From: Streptomyces sp. NBC_00377
Lineage (GTDB): Bacteria > Actinomycetota > Actinomycetes > Streptomycetales > Streptomycetaceae
Assembly (NCBI RefSeq): GCF_036075115.1
Contig: NZ_CP107958.1
Coordinates: forward strand, 8,184,001 to 8,248,000
DNA: 64,000 nt
Reading direction: 5' to 3'
In this document: positions 33,668 to 42,085 of the stretch, one piece after another
Layout: every line of letters starts with the position of its first letter
Position numbering within the stretch: position 1 is the first letter of the stretch
Position numbers and translations under genes: made by a program
Notes under the pieces: model-generated
Told to the model about the DNA's origin: nothing
Databases searched by the model: none
What the model saw: the letters and a program-made list of their open reading frames with translations, nothing else

Positions 33668-34819
33668 GTGAACGGCCGGCTGCCCGTCGTCGTCGGCGTC
33701 CACGCCACCGAGCAGGCCCTGTCCCTCCCGCACCGGGACGCCATGGACCTCGCCCTCGAATCGGTGCGCGGTGCGATCGAGGACGCCGGGCTGACGCCGG
33801 CCGACGTCGACGGCGCCCAGGTGGACTGGCCCGGCCCCGGCGGCGTACCCGGCGAAGGCAGCTCCTGGGCGCGCATGCTCGGCCGCGACCTGCGCTGGAC
33901 CAGCGACTCGATGCTCGACAACGCCGGCTCGCGCGGCCTGCTGAAGGCGGCCGCGGCGATCCGCGCCGGATACGCCGACACCGTCGTGGTCGGCGGCTGC
34001 AAACTGGTCTCGCGCGGCTCGGGCCCGGTCGGGGCCGGGGTGCCGCTGGAGTTCGCCGACGTCTGGGGCAGCTATGTCGTCGCCCAGTTCGCTCTGGTGG
34101 CGGCCCGGCACATGCACGAGTACGGGACGACCTCCCGCCAGCTCGCGGAGGTCGCCGCCACCATCCGCAACAACGGCACCACCAACCCCGAGGCGATGAT
34201 GTACGGTCGCGGCCCCTACACCGCCGACGACGTGCTCGCCTCCCGCACGGTGGCCACCCCCTTCCATCTGCTGGACTGCTGCATCGTCGGCGAGGGCGGC
34301 GCGGCCCTCGTGGTGACCACCGCCGAACGCGCCCGCGACCTGCCGAACCCGCCCGTCGCGGTGCTCGGCGGCGGGATGGAGTACCACCAGGCCGCCTACG
34401 CGAACCCTGCGCTGCACCGGGAGGTCGGGCAGCTCGGCCGGGACGCCGCGGCACGCGCGTACGCGATGGCGGGGATCGGCCCGCAGGACGTGGACGTCTT
34501 CTCGCTCTACGACCCCAACTCCTTCGAGATCATCCGGCAGCTGGAGGTTCTCGGGCTGTGCGGGGAGGGCGAGGGCGGACCCCTCGCGGCCGCCGGCGCG
34601 ATCGCCGTGGGCGGCAAGCACCCGGTCAATCCCGACGGCGGCTGTCTGTCGTACGCGTGGAACGGCACCCAGCAGATGACCCTCAAGGTCGTCGAGGCCG
34701 TACGGCAGTTGCGCGGCAGCGCCGTGCACCAGGTCGAGGGCGCGGAACTGGCGGTCGTCGGCAACGCCGGCTCCGGCGCACAGCACTACGAGATGAGCGT
34801 GCTGGGGAGGATGCGATGA
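33668..34819 (+). CDS. Thiolase-fold protein without catalytic Cys/His (Ltp2-like), DUF35 partner
   Basis: The 383-residue protein begins GRLPVVVGVHATEQALS. Where thiolases have the nucleophile Cys it reads MLDNAGSRGLLKAAAAI (no Cys), and where GHPxGxSG is expected it reads GGCLSYAWNGTQQM (no His). The neighbouring tyrosines (GSYVVAQF, MEYHQAAY, AQHYEMSV) leave room for a Tyr-based retro-aldolase mechanism as in Ltp2; this is inference. The stop overlaps the DUF35 gene by ATGA. Together with the 19177-20765 pair, the block has two such modules, in opposite gene orders. Confidence 0.8.
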   Translation: MNGRLPVVVGVHATEQALSLPHRDAMDLALESVRGAIEDAGLTPADVDGAQVDWPGPGGVPGEGSSWARMLGRDLRWTSDSMLDNAGSRGLLKAAAAIRAGYADTVVVGGCKLVSRGSGPVGAGVPLEFADVWGSYVVAQFALVAARHMHEYGTTSRQLAEVAATIRNNGTTNPEAMMYGRGPYTADDVLASRTVATPFHLLDCCIVGEGGAALVVTTAERARDLPNPPVAVLGGGMEYHQAAYANPALHREVGQLGRDAAARAYAMAGIGPQDVDVFSLYDPNSFEIIRQLEVLGLCGEGEGGPLAAAGAIAVGGKHPVNPDGGCLSYAWNGTQQMTLKVVEAVRQLRGSAVHQVEGAELAVVGNAGSGAQHYEMSVLGRMR

Positions 34820-35220
34820 ACGGGCGACCCGTCCCCGTCCCGACTCCGCTGTCGGAGCCGTTCTGGGCCGCGGCCCGGCGCGGTGAGCTGGTCGTACCGG
34901 CCTGCCCCGACTGCGGCCTGCGCTTCTTCGTGCCCGAACCGGCGTGCCCGGGCTGTCTGTCCGCGCGATGGCGCTACCAGCCGAGCGCGGGCCGGGGGAC
35001 CGTCTACTCGGTGACCGTGGTGCACCGGGCGCCCGGACCAGGGTTCGACGCGCCCTTCGCGCTGGCCGTGATCGACCTCGATGAAGGGGGCACCATGCTG
35101 TCCCACGTGGACGCCGGCGACCCCGACCAGGTCGTCATCGGGATGCGCGTCCGCGTGGACCTGCGCGCCTTCACCGACGAGATCACCCTGCCGTACTTCG
35201 TACCGGACACGAGCGCATGA
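34816..35220 (+). CDS. DUF35 (Zn-ribbon/OB-fold) partner protein
   Basis: The 134-residue protein has a complete zinc ribbon (CPDCGLRFFVPEPACPGC) and an OB-fold with GRGTVYSVTVVHRAPGPGF. Overlaps on both sides (ATGA with the thiolase-fold gene, ATGA with the GntR gene) show tight coupling. The expected role is to bind the thiolase-fold protein and help position the CoA substrate. Confidence 0.85.
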   Translation: MNGRPVPVPTPLSEPFWAAARRGELVVPACPDCGLRFFVPEPACPGCLSARWRYQPSAGRGTVYSVTVVHRAPGPGFDAPFALAVIDLDEGGTMLSHVDAGDPDQVVIGMRVRVDLRAFTDEITLPYFVPDTSA

Positions 35221-35987
35221 GGGCGGAGGCGGGTGCGGTGACGAACACACCGGTACGGGTCCCGAAGATGGCCGAGCTGGTGGCGGCCCAGCTGCGCCGC
35301 AAGATCGTGCGCGGGGAACTCGCCGAGGGGGAGGCGCTGCCCGCCGAGACGGCCCTGATGGCGGAGTTCGCCGTCTCCCGGCCGACCCTGCGCGAGGCGT
35401 TCCGGGTGCTGGAGTCGGAGTCGCTCATCAGCGTGCGCCGGGGCGCCCGGGGCGGCGCGCGGGTACAGGTACCGGAGGGCACGGTGGCCGCCCGCTACGC
35501 CGGAGTGGTCCTGGAGTACCGGGGCACGACCCTCAAGGACGTGTACGACGCCCGTACGGTGATCGAGGCGCCGTGCGCCGGGCTGCTGGCCGGGCGCCGC
35601 ACCGACGGGGACCTGGAGCGGCTGCGGGCCGCCGTCGCCGAGGCCGAGGGGCTGATGGAGAACCCGTCGGCGTTCATCCGCGCCCACATGGAGTTCCACG
35701 CCCTGGTCGTCGAACTGGCGGGCAACGAGACGCTGAGCGTCCTCAACGGCATGGTCCGGCACATCATCGACCAGGCGAACTGGTCCCACGTCGACCTCGA
35801 CGCCGGCAGCCCCGAGAACATCCGGGCCAACCGCCGCGGCTTCGGCGCCCACCGCGCGCTCGTCGAGCTGGTGGCCGCCCGCCGGTCCGAGGCCGCCGAG
35901 AAGCTGTGGCGCCTGCACCTCCAGGAGGCGGAGGACTACCTGCTGCGGAACAGGTCCATGACCACGGTCCTGGACCTGTTCGACTGA
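35217..35987 (+). CDS. GntR-family regulator, FadR/FCD subfamily
   Basis: The 256-residue regulator has an N-terminal winged HTH (about 18-85: KMAELVAAQLRRKIVRGEL, then SRPTLREAFRVLESESLI) and a C-terminal FCD ligand domain with histidines in FHALVVELAGN, VRHIID and GAHRALVEL, typical metal-site positions. FCD regulators bind organic acids or acyl-CoAs and usually repress catabolic operons. The recognition-helix segment is identical to that of the GntR protein at 54375-55178. A GTG at 35238 after GGAGG is an alternative start. It is the last gene of the ALDH-synthetase-thiolase-DUF35 operon, so it is probably autoregulated. Confidence 0.88.
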   Translation: MRAEAGAVTNTPVRVPKMAELVAAQLRRKIVRGELAEGEALPAETALMAEFAVSRPTLREAFRVLESESLISVRRGARGGARVQVPEGTVAARYAGVVLEYRGTTLKDVYDARTVIEAPCAGLLAGRRTDGDLERLRAAVAEAEGLMENPSAFIRAHMEFHALVVELAGNETLSVLNGMVRHIIDQANWSHVDLDAGSPENIRANRRGFGAHRALVELVAARRSEAAEKLWRLHLQEAEDYLLRNRSMTTVLDLFD

Positions 35988-36014
35988 CGCGGCGGGCTCA
36001 GCTCCGCCCCGGGG

Positions 36015-37037
36015 TCAGCCTCCGCGCAGTTCCGACACGATCGGCTCCCACACCTCGGCGCCGATCTCGTAGGCGGTGTAGAAGGACACCCGGTCGACCA
36101 GCGGCCCGTACCGTCGACGGATCTCGCCCGCCACCCGCTCCGGCTCCGCCACCACCGCGAAGGTGTGCAGCACCTCGTCGTCGACGAGCCCGCTCATCGC
36201 CTGCCACTTGTCCTCGCGCCGTGACGTCGACAGCGCGTGCAGTTCGTCACCGAGCGCGCCCCAGCCGTGCAGCTCCAGTACCCCGCGATAGGCGGGCGTG
36301 CTGCCGTAGAAGGCGATCTGGGCGCGGGTGCTGTCGATCGCGCGGGTCATCTCCTCCTGGGTGCGGCCGGTCGCGGTCAGCAGCAGATGGGACACCGAGA
36401 AGTCGTCCCGGGCGCGGCCGGACGCGGCCAGCCCAGCGGTCACGGTCGGCAGGGTCACCTCCCGCAGGTACCGCTCGGTGGTGAACCCGTGGGCGAGGAG
36501 CCCGTCGGCGACCTCGCCCGCCACCCTGGTCATCGCCTCGCCGACCGCGGCCACGAACACCTTGGGCGCGCCGCCCGGAGCGGGCGGCGGGGAGAAGAAG
36601 GGTGACATCAGCGTGTGCGAGTAGAAGTCGCCGCGGAAGTTCAGCCGTTCGCCCTCGTTCCAGGCGGCCCAGATGGCGCGCAGCGCACTCACGTACTCCC
36701 GCATCCGGGCCGCGGGCCGGCTCCAGGGCATGTCGAAGCGCCGCTCGATGTGCGGTTTGATCTGGCTGCCGAGGCCGAGCGAGAAACGCCCGCCGGAGTA
36801 GCTCTGGAGGTCGTGCGCGGTGTACGCGAGCTGCATGGGGGAGCGGGCGAAGGCCACCGCGATGGCCGTCCCCACCTCCAGCCGCTCGGTGTGCTCGGCC
36901 GCCAGCACCAGCGGCAGGAAGGGGTCGTGCTTGGACTCCGAGGCCCACAGGCCGTCGTAGCCGGCCTTCTCGTGGTGCCGGGCCTCCTCGACGACCTCCG
37001 CGGTGCCCCACACGCTGAGTTTGCCGTCAACCTTCAT
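36015..37037 (-). CDS. LLM-class F420-dependent oxidoreductase (MSMEG_2256-like)
   Basis: The 340-residue luciferase-like protein begins MKVDGKLSVWGTAEVVEEAR and carries GYDGLWASESKHDPFLPLVL, VGTAIAVAFARSPMQLAY and GGRFSLGLGSQIKPHIERRF, a pattern I associate with the MSMEG_2256 group of predicted F420-dependent enzymes. The ATG follows GGAGGAG and overlaps the upstream acyl-CoA dehydrogenase stop by ATGA. It could reduce or oxidise a CoA-linked intermediate. It is convergent with the GntR gene, 27 nt away. Confidence 0.8.
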   Translation of the reverse strand: MKVDGKLSVWGTAEVVEEARHHEKAGYDGLWASESKHDPFLPLVLAAEHTERLEVGTAIAVAFARSPMQLAYTAHDLQSYSGGRFSLGLGSQIKPHIERRFDMPWSRPAARMREYVSALRAIWAAWNEGERLNFRGDFYSHTLMSPFFSPPPAPGGAPKVFVAAVGEAMTRVAGEVADGLLAHGFTTERYLREVTLPTVTAGLAASGRARDDFSVSHLLLTATGRTQEEMTRAIDSTRAQIAFYGSTPAYRGVLELHGWGALGDELHALSTSRREDKWQAMSGLVDDEVLHTFAVVAEPERVAGEIRRRYGPLVDRVSFYTAYEIGAEVWEPIVSELRGG

Positions 37038-38212
37038 GCCGCTCCTCCGACCGTCCCGATGTGCGTGTCCGTGTCCGTGCCCGCGTCCAGACCGATGCGC
37101 CGCGCGAGCAGCTCCCGGTGGTAGGCCGGGTCGCCGAACATCAGCTGTGATGTCTTGGCCCGCTTGAGATACAGGTGGGCCGGATGTTCCCAGGTGAAAC
37201 CGATACCGCCGTGCACCTGGATGTTCTCCGCCGTGGCCTGGAGACAGGCATCGGAGCAGAACGCCTTGGCCAGACTCGCCGCGGCGGGCAGCTCCGGGTC
37301 CTCGCGCTCCGCGGCGAGCAGCGCGTAGTGGGCGGCGGCGCGCGCCGACTCCACCTCCAGGAGGACGTCGGCCAGGAGGTGCTTGACGGCCTGGAAGGAG
37401 CCGATGGGCCGCCCGAACTGATGGCGGACCTTGGCGTACCCGACCGCCATGTCCAGCGCCCGGGAGGCCACCCCCACCTGCTCGGCGGCCAGCGCCACCG
37501 CCGCCCGGTCGAGCACCTGCGCGACGGTGTCCCAGCCGGACCCGTGCGTACGCAGCCGCGTCGCGGGGACGTCGGCGTAGTCGAGGCGCGCCTGCCGCCT
37601 GGTCGGGTCCATGGTGGGCAGCGGGGTGCGGCGCAGCCCGCTCGCGTCGCCGTCCACCCGGAAGACGCCGATGCCGTCGCCCGTGCCGTCCCCGGTACGG
37701 GCGACGGTGAGGACGACATCGGCGGTCGCCCCGTCCAGGACGAACGTCTTGTGTCCGCTCAGCAGCCAGCCTCCCGCCGATTCCCGGGCGCGGAGCCCGA
37801 CGCCGGACGCGTCCCACCGGGCGGAGTCCTCCGTCAGGGCCAGCGTCCCGACGAGTTCGCCGGAGGCCAGCCCCGGCAGCAGCTGCTTGCGCGCCTCCTC
37901 GTCCGCACAGCGCAGCAGCGTGGTCGTCGCCAGCACGGCCGAGGACAGGAACGGCGCGCAGAGCAGCGCCCGGCCCATCTCCTCCATGACCACGCCCACT
38001 TCGACCGGACCGCAGCCGGCGCCGCCGTACTCCTCCGGCACGGCGAGCCCCTGGAGGCCGAGTTCCTCACCCATACGGCGCCACAGCGGCCGGTCGAAGC
38101 CCTCCGGCGTCTCCATCAGACGCCGTACCTCGGTCTCGGGCGCGGTGTCCGCGAGGAACGCCCGTACCGTGCGCCGGAGTTCCTCGTGCTCGTCGCTGAA
38201 CGCGAAGTCCAT
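37034..38212 (-). CDS. Acyl-CoA dehydrogenase, FadE28-like subunit without visible partner
   Basis: The 392-residue dehydrogenase-fold protein is very like the 22028 and 43018 proteins: YGGAGCGPVEVGVVMEEMGRA, RHQFGRPIGSFQAVKHLLAD and VHGGIGFTWEHPAHLYLKRAK. It has no Glu at either catalytic position (RAAVALAAEQVGVASRALDM). Unlike the other two, it is not next to a FadE29-like gene; the neighbours are an LLM enzyme and a crotonase. Its partner may be the product at 29320, 44169 or 62780, or it may act otherwise. Confidence 0.85.
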   Translation of the reverse strand: MDFAFSDEHEELRRTVRAFLADTAPETEVRRLMETPEGFDRPLWRRMGEELGLQGLAVPEEYGGAGCGPVEVGVVMEEMGRALLCAPFLSSAVLATTTLLRCADEEARKQLLPGLASGELVGTLALTEDSARWDASGVGLRARESAGGWLLSGHKTFVLDGATADVVLTVARTGDGTGDGIGVFRVDGDASGLRRTPLPTMDPTRRQARLDYADVPATRLRTHGSGWDTVAQVLDRAAVALAAEQVGVASRALDMAVGYAKVRHQFGRPIGSFQAVKHLLADVLLEVESARAAAHYALLAAEREDPELPAAASLAKAFCSDACLQATAENIQVHGGIGFTWEHPAHLYLKRAKTSQLMFGDPAYHRELLARRIGLDAGTDTDTHIGTVGGAA

Positions 38213-38215
38213 GCC

Positions 38216-39001
38216 TCAGCCCTCCTGGCCGGCCCGGCGGCGCCCGCGGGCCTCGATGATCTTCTCGACGACCGCGATGTGCTCGGCGGAGCGCATGGTC
38301 TCCCGCTCGGCGAGCAGAGCGGGTTCGAGGACGTGGGCGAGGGCCTGCTCCAGATGCAGGTTCACCGCCCGCTTGGTCCCGCGCAGCGCCCGCGCGGGCA
38401 GCGCCGCCAGCCGTCCGGCCAGGTCCATGGCCTCGTCCATCAGCTTGTCCCGCGGGACGGCGCGGTTGACGACGCCCAGCCGGACCGCCTCCTGGGCGCT
38501 CACCCTCTCGCCGAGGAACAGCAGTTCCTTGGCACGGGTCAGGCCGACGAGCAGGGGCAGGACGAGAGCGCCTCCGTCGCCCGCGACGAGGCCGACCTGG
38601 ACGTGCGGGTCGGCCAGATACGCGTCGTCGGCGATCAGTACCAGGTCGCTCAGCAGCGCCAGACTGCACCCGAGGCCGACGGCGGGCCCGTTGACCGCCG
38701 AGATCACCGGCAGCGGGCAGCGGACCATGCCGTGGACGATCCGCCGGGCCTCGTCGACGTTGCGCTGGCGGAAGGTCGCGTCGGTCTGCACCCGGGTCAT
38801 GATGTCGAAGTTGCCGCCGGCGCTGAACGCCCGGCCGCGCCCGGTGAGCACCACGACGCGTGCCTCAGGGTCCGCGGCGAGCTCGTCCCACACCGAGGCG
38901 AGACCCGAGTGCAGCTCCTCGCTCATCGCGTTGAGCTGCTCCGGCCGGTTCAGCTCGACCAGCCGGACCGGCCCGACGGCCGTCACCACCAGATCCGTCA
39001 T
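38216..39001 (-). CDS. Crotonase-fold protein with non-canonical active site
   Basis: The 261-residue crotonase homologue begins MTDLVVTAVGPVRLVELNRPE. The oxyanion-hole region reads [15 protein letters not shown]. The two hydratase Glu positions are replaced: AVGLGCSLALLSDLVL (Ser) and DPHVQVGLVAGDGGALVLP (His in place of Glu, with a nearby Asp). It is therefore unlikely to be a simple hydratase; isomerase, hydrolase or dehalogenase-like chemistry is possible. I prefer the ATG at 39001; an ATG at 39034 lacks a ribosome site. The dehydrogenase gene follows 3 nt downstream. Confidence 0.8.
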   Translation of the reverse strand: MTDLVVTAVGPVRLVELNRPEQLNAMSEELHSGLASVWDELAADPEARVVVLTGRGRAFSAGGNFDIMTRVQTDATFRQRNVDEARRIVHGMVRCPLPVISAVNGPAVGLGCSLALLSDLVLIADDAYLADPHVQVGLVAGDGGALVLPLLVGLTRAKELLFLGERVSAQEAVRLGVVNRAVPRDKLMDEAMDLAGRLAALPARALRGTKRAVNLHLEQALAHVLEPALLAERETMRSAEHIAVVEKIIEARGRRRAGQEG

Positions 39002-39032
39002 CTCCACCGCCGCAAGCAAGGAAGGGAACAAC

Positions 39033-39076
39033 ATGAATGAGTCAGTAGAGTTGAATGCTATAACTAATTAAGCTTT
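39033..39076. promoter_or_regulatory. Divergent AT-rich promoter/operator region
   Basis: The gap separates two divergent crotonase genes. It holds ATGAAT (39033-39038), GTCAGTA, and AGTTGAATGC (39049-39058), a 10-mer repeated exactly at 40103-40112, followed by CTATAACTAATTAAGC. A regulator site for both genes is likely. Confidence 0.5.
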
Positions 39077-39114
39077 CTGGAAACCTGTCCCGCCCAGTGA
39101 CGGAGGACGCCCCC

Positions 39115-39969
39115 ATGTACGAGACCGTGCGCACGGAAGTGGCGGACCGGATCCTCACGGTCACCCTCGACAGACCGGAGAAACTCAACGCCTTCGGCCC
39201 CCGGATGATGAGCGACCTGCTGGACGTCCTGGACGCGGCCGACGCCGACGACGACATCCGGGTGATCGTGGTGACCGGCGCCGGACGCGGGTTCTGCGCG
39301 GGCGCCGACGTCAGCTCCGGCGGCTCCTCCTTCGACCACCGGACGGCGGGCGCCGCGCACCGGGACACCGGCGGCCGGGTGGCGCTGCGCCTCTTCTCCT
39401 GCGTGAAGCCCGTCATCGCGGCGATCAACGGCCCGGCGGTGGGCGTCGGCGCCAGCATGACCCTGCCGATGGACATCCGGCTTGCGTCGACCTCGGCCAA
39501 ATTCGGCTTCGTCTTCGCCCGGCGCGGCATCGTGCCGGAGTCGGCGGCGAGCTGGTTCCTGCCGCGCGCCGTCGGCATGCAGCGGGCCATGGAGTGGGTG
39601 GCGACCGGTCGTCTCTTCGGGCCGGACGAGGCGCTGGCGGCCGGACTGGTCCGCTCCGTCCACCCGCCGCAGGAACTGCTGCCGGCGGCCTACGCACTCG
39701 CCCGGGAGATCGCCGAGCACACCTCGCCCGTCTCGGTGGCCCTCTCGCGCCAGATGATGTGGCGGATGCTCGGCGAACCCCACCCCATGGCGGCGCACCG
39801 CCTCGACTCGCGGATCATGGGCCAGATCGGCGGCGGCCCGGACCCCGTGGAGGGTGTCGAGTCCTTCCTGGCCAAGCGGCCGCCGCGGTTCCCCGGCCGG
39901 GTCGGCAAGGACATGCCCCCCGTCTACCCCTGGTGGCAGGAGGAGGAGTTCCGGCCCCTGGAGCCGTGA
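39115..39969 (+). CDS. Crotonase-fold protein (enoyl-CoA hydratase/isomerase family)
   Basis: The 284-residue product starts at ATG 39115, with GGAGG 8 nt upstream; the GTG at 39097 is the alternative. It has TLDRPEKLNAFGPRMM and GRGFCAGADVSSGGSS. The first Glu position is replaced (AVGVGASMTLPMDIRLA). The second region reads FVFARRGIVPESAASWFLPR, with a Glu in a shifted position like that of the 48554 and 55361 proteins, so these three form one subgroup. The reaction may be isomerisation or hydration of an unusual substrate. It is a single plus-strand gene followed by the GH1-like gene. Confidence 0.82.
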   Translation: MYETVRTEVADRILTVTLDRPEKLNAFGPRMMSDLLDVLDAADADDDIRVIVVTGAGRGFCAGADVSSGGSSFDHRTAGAAHRDTGGRVALRLFSCVKPVIAAINGPAVGVGASMTLPMDIRLASTSAKFGFVFARRGIVPESAASWFLPRAVGMQRAMEWVATGRLFGPDEALAAGLVRSVHPPQELLPAAYALAREIAEHTSPVSVALSRQMMWRMLGEPHPMAAHRLDSRIMGQIGGGPDPVEGVESFLAKRPPRFPGRVGKDMPPVYPWWQEEEFRPLEP

Positions 39970-40096
39970 CCGCCCCTGCCGCGGAAGCCGCCCCTGCCGC
40001 CGAGGCCGTCCCGCCGCGCCATCGGTGGGCGGAGCTGCGGAGATCTGGCCGAAACATTGTCGTGGTCTGTCTGAAGTGTTAGCGTCCGGACGGCGG

Positions 40097-40112
40097 GCAT
40101 TCAGTTGAATGC
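40097..40112. promoter_or_regulatory. 16-bp palindrome upstream of the GH1-like gene
   Basis: GCATTCA (40097-40103) and TGAATGC (40106-40112) are perfect 7-bp arms around GT, 30 nt before the GH1-like start. The right half AGTTGAATGC matches 39049-39058. This is a clear operator candidate of the TGAAT/ATTCA type seen across the block. Confidence 0.65.
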
Positions 40113-40142
40113 GCTAAACCATTCACCGCCTGGACGGTAACC

Positions 40143-41558
40143 ATGAGTGATGGTTCCCTGTACGAATCCCTTCGCGGTGTCGACTGGGGGGTCGCCACCG
40201 CGGACACCGTCGCGGCCCCGCCGCCGCCCGTACCGGAGCGGGGCGGGCACTTCCGCCAGTGGACCGACGACATCCGGCAGCTGACCGGGGTCGCCGCGGA
40301 CACGCACCGCATGGTCGCCGGATGGCCGCTGCTCCAGCCCGCCGGCCCCGGCAGCTGGGACCGGCAGGCCCTGGACCGCTGCGACCGCGCCCTCGACGCC
40401 CTGCTCGCCCGGGGGACGCGGCCCGGCCTCACACTCCTCGACCGTTCGCTGCCGCCGTGGCTCGACGCGGCCGGCGGCTGGCTCGCCCGCGACACCGCCG
40501 AGCACTTCGCCGAGTACGCCGCCGAACTGGGCCGCCGTTTCGGCGACCGCGTGGAGCGCTGGATCACCTCCAGCGACCTGGCCGGCCCCACACTCGCCGA
40601 CCATGTGGCCGGAATGTATCCACCGGGCCGTGGCGCCGGGCGGGCCGGGCTGGCCGCCGTCCATCACCTCCTGCTCGCCAACGGCCTCGCCACCCAGGCA
40701 CTCGGCGCCGCCGGGGCGGGGGGCCGGATCGGGACCACGGTCACCCTGGTCGGCGGGTACGCCGCCACCGACGACCCCTACGACCGTCTCGCCCTGGAGC
40801 GCCTGGAGAGCTGGACCAACCGCCTCTTCCTGGATCCCGTGCTGCTCGGCGCCCACATGGTGACCGAGGACGACGTCTCACCGGTGGAGGCCACCGGCTG
40901 CGTACGCCCGGGCGACCTGGAGGTCATCGCCACCCCGCAGGACCTGCTGGGCCTGTCCTGGCACACCCCGTTCCGGGTCACCGCGCCGGAGAACCTGCCC
41001 CGCGTCCTGCCGACCGCGACCTGCCAGGGCGCCCTCAACGAGGTGAACCGCCTGCTCGTGGGCATCGGCTTCGCGATCGTCCCCTTCGAGGACGTGGAGA
41101 CGACCGCCTACGGCTGGCCGATCATCCCCGAAGGGCTCGCCGACGCCGTCGCCGGCCTCTGCGACCTCTACGGAGACCTGCTGCCCCCGCTGTCGGTCGT
41201 CGACAACGGCATGGGCGACCTGGACCTGGTCGACGCGACGGGGCACAGCGACGACGCCCGACGGGTGGCCCTGCTGCGCGCGCGCCTCACCTGGCTGGCG
41301 CGACTCGTCGCGGCAGGGGTGGAGGTGTGCGGCTACGAGTACTGGTCGGTCCTCGACAATCTCGAGGCCAAGTTCCGCTACACCCGTCTGTACGCGATGG
41401 CGGTCCCGGACCACGAGCCGCCGCCGCGCCCGCCGATCCCCTCCGACTGGCTGCACCGTGGCGCGTTCGCCGGTGCCCCCGTGCCCGACACGGGCCGCGC
41501 CGCCCGGCTGAGTCTGGTACCGGCCGCGTCCCGGGGTCAGGGCGTCGAGGACGCGTAG
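40143..41558 (+). CDS. GH1-fold beta-glucosidase homologue with both catalytic Glu changed
   Basis: The 471-residue protein follows the GH1 pattern over its whole length: DWGVATADTV, WLDAAGGWLARDTAEHFAEY, RRFGDRVERWITSSD, HHLLLANGLATQAL, NRLFLDPVLLGAHM, GWPIIPEGLADAV and GYEYWSVLDNLEAKFRY. The acid/base motif, normally NEP, is SDL at 144-146 (Glu to Asp145). The nucleophile motif, normally TENG, is VDNG (Glu to Asp355). The HWDLP histidine region reads DRSLPPWL. It lies within an acyl-CoA operon block, not with sugar genes, and is preceded by the 40097 palindrome. Retaining glycosidase activity is unlikely; a new lyase, hydrolase or binding role is possible. Its 3' end overlaps a convergent MaoC-type gene by 22 nt. 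Confidence 0.8.
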   Translation: MSDGSLYESLRGVDWGVATADTVAAPPPPVPERGGHFRQWTDDIRQLTGVAADTHRMVAGWPLLQPAGPGSWDRQALDRCDRALDALLARGTRPGLTLLDRSLPPWLDAAGGWLARDTAEHFAEYAAELGRRFGDRVERWITSSDLAGPTLADHVAGMYPPGRGAGRAGLAAVHHLLLANGLATQALGAAGAGGRIGTTVTLVGGYAATDDPYDRLALERLESWTNRLFLDPVLLGAHMVTEDDVSPVEATGCVRPGDLEVIATPQDLLGLSWHTPFRVTAPENLPRVLPTATCQGALNEVNRLLVGIGFAIVPFEDVETTAYGWPIIPEGLADAVAGLCDLYGDLLPPLSVVDNGMGDLDLVDATGHSDDARRVALLRARLTWLARLVAAGVEVCGYEYWSVLDNLEAKFRYTRLYAMAVPDHEPPPRPPIPSDWLHRGAFAGAPVPDTGRAARLSLVPAASRGQGVEDA

Positions 41559-42040
41559 TCGCGGCCCCGGATCAGCCGGACCGGGGTGTAGACGAGCACC
41601 TCCTCGTCGCGCTGGTTGCGCACCCCGATCCGGCTGGTCACCACCCCTCGCCCCGGCTTGCTCGACGGTCGGCAGCCGGTGGTCTCCACGACGGCGTACA
41701 GCGTGTCGCCGACGTACACCGGGCCCCGCACGGACAGCTCCATGTGCAGGAAGGCGAGACCGGTGCCGTGCAGCACGTTCGTCTGGAGCACCAGCCCCTC
41801 GGCGATGCAGTAGGTCAGCCCTCCCGGGACCAGCCGGCCGGTGTAGCCGCCCTCGGCGGCGTGGGAGGCGTCCCAGAAGAGGGGCTCGGTGAAGCCGCCC
41901 CAGGTGACGAAGTTGACCAGGTCGGTCTCGGTGACGGTGCGGCGGGCGGTGCGGAAGATCTGCCCGACCGGCATCTCCTCGTAGGTGAGCCCCCGCACGA
42001 GCGGGGCGGCTTCGGTGGTGGTCGTTCGATCGGCGGTCAT
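41537..42040 (-). CDS. MaoC-like hotdog dehydratase
   Basis: The 167-residue MaoC-type hotdog protein begins after a short linker with GLTYEEMPVGQIFRTARRTV. The hydratase motif, usually GDxNPxH, reads WGGFTEPLFWDASHA, so the Asp/His pair is changed. Later regions (GLTYCIAEGLVL, YVGDTLYAVVETTGCRPSSK, GVRNQRDEEVLVYTPVRLIR) are typical of the mesaconyl-CoA-hydratase-like branch. It is probably co-transcribed with the upstream crotonase gene, 45 nt away. The substrate is unknown. Confidence 0.8.
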   Translation of the reverse strand: MTADRTTTTEAAPLVRGLTYEEMPVGQIFRTARRTVTETDLVNFVTWGGFTEPLFWDASHAAEGGYTGRLVPGGLTYCIAEGLVLQTNVLHGTGLAFLHMELSVRGPVYVGDTLYAVVETTGCRPSSKPGRGVVTSRIGVRNQRDEEVLVYTPVRLIRGRDYASSTP

Positions 42041-42085
42041 CGGGGAGTCCTGTCCGTATACGAGGAGCGGGGGTCGCAGCGGGGG

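Noticed and set aside
40143-41558. Ordinary beta-glucosidase annotation
   Set aside because: Both catalytic Glu motifs are altered (SDL, VDNG), so the family name would mislead as to activity.
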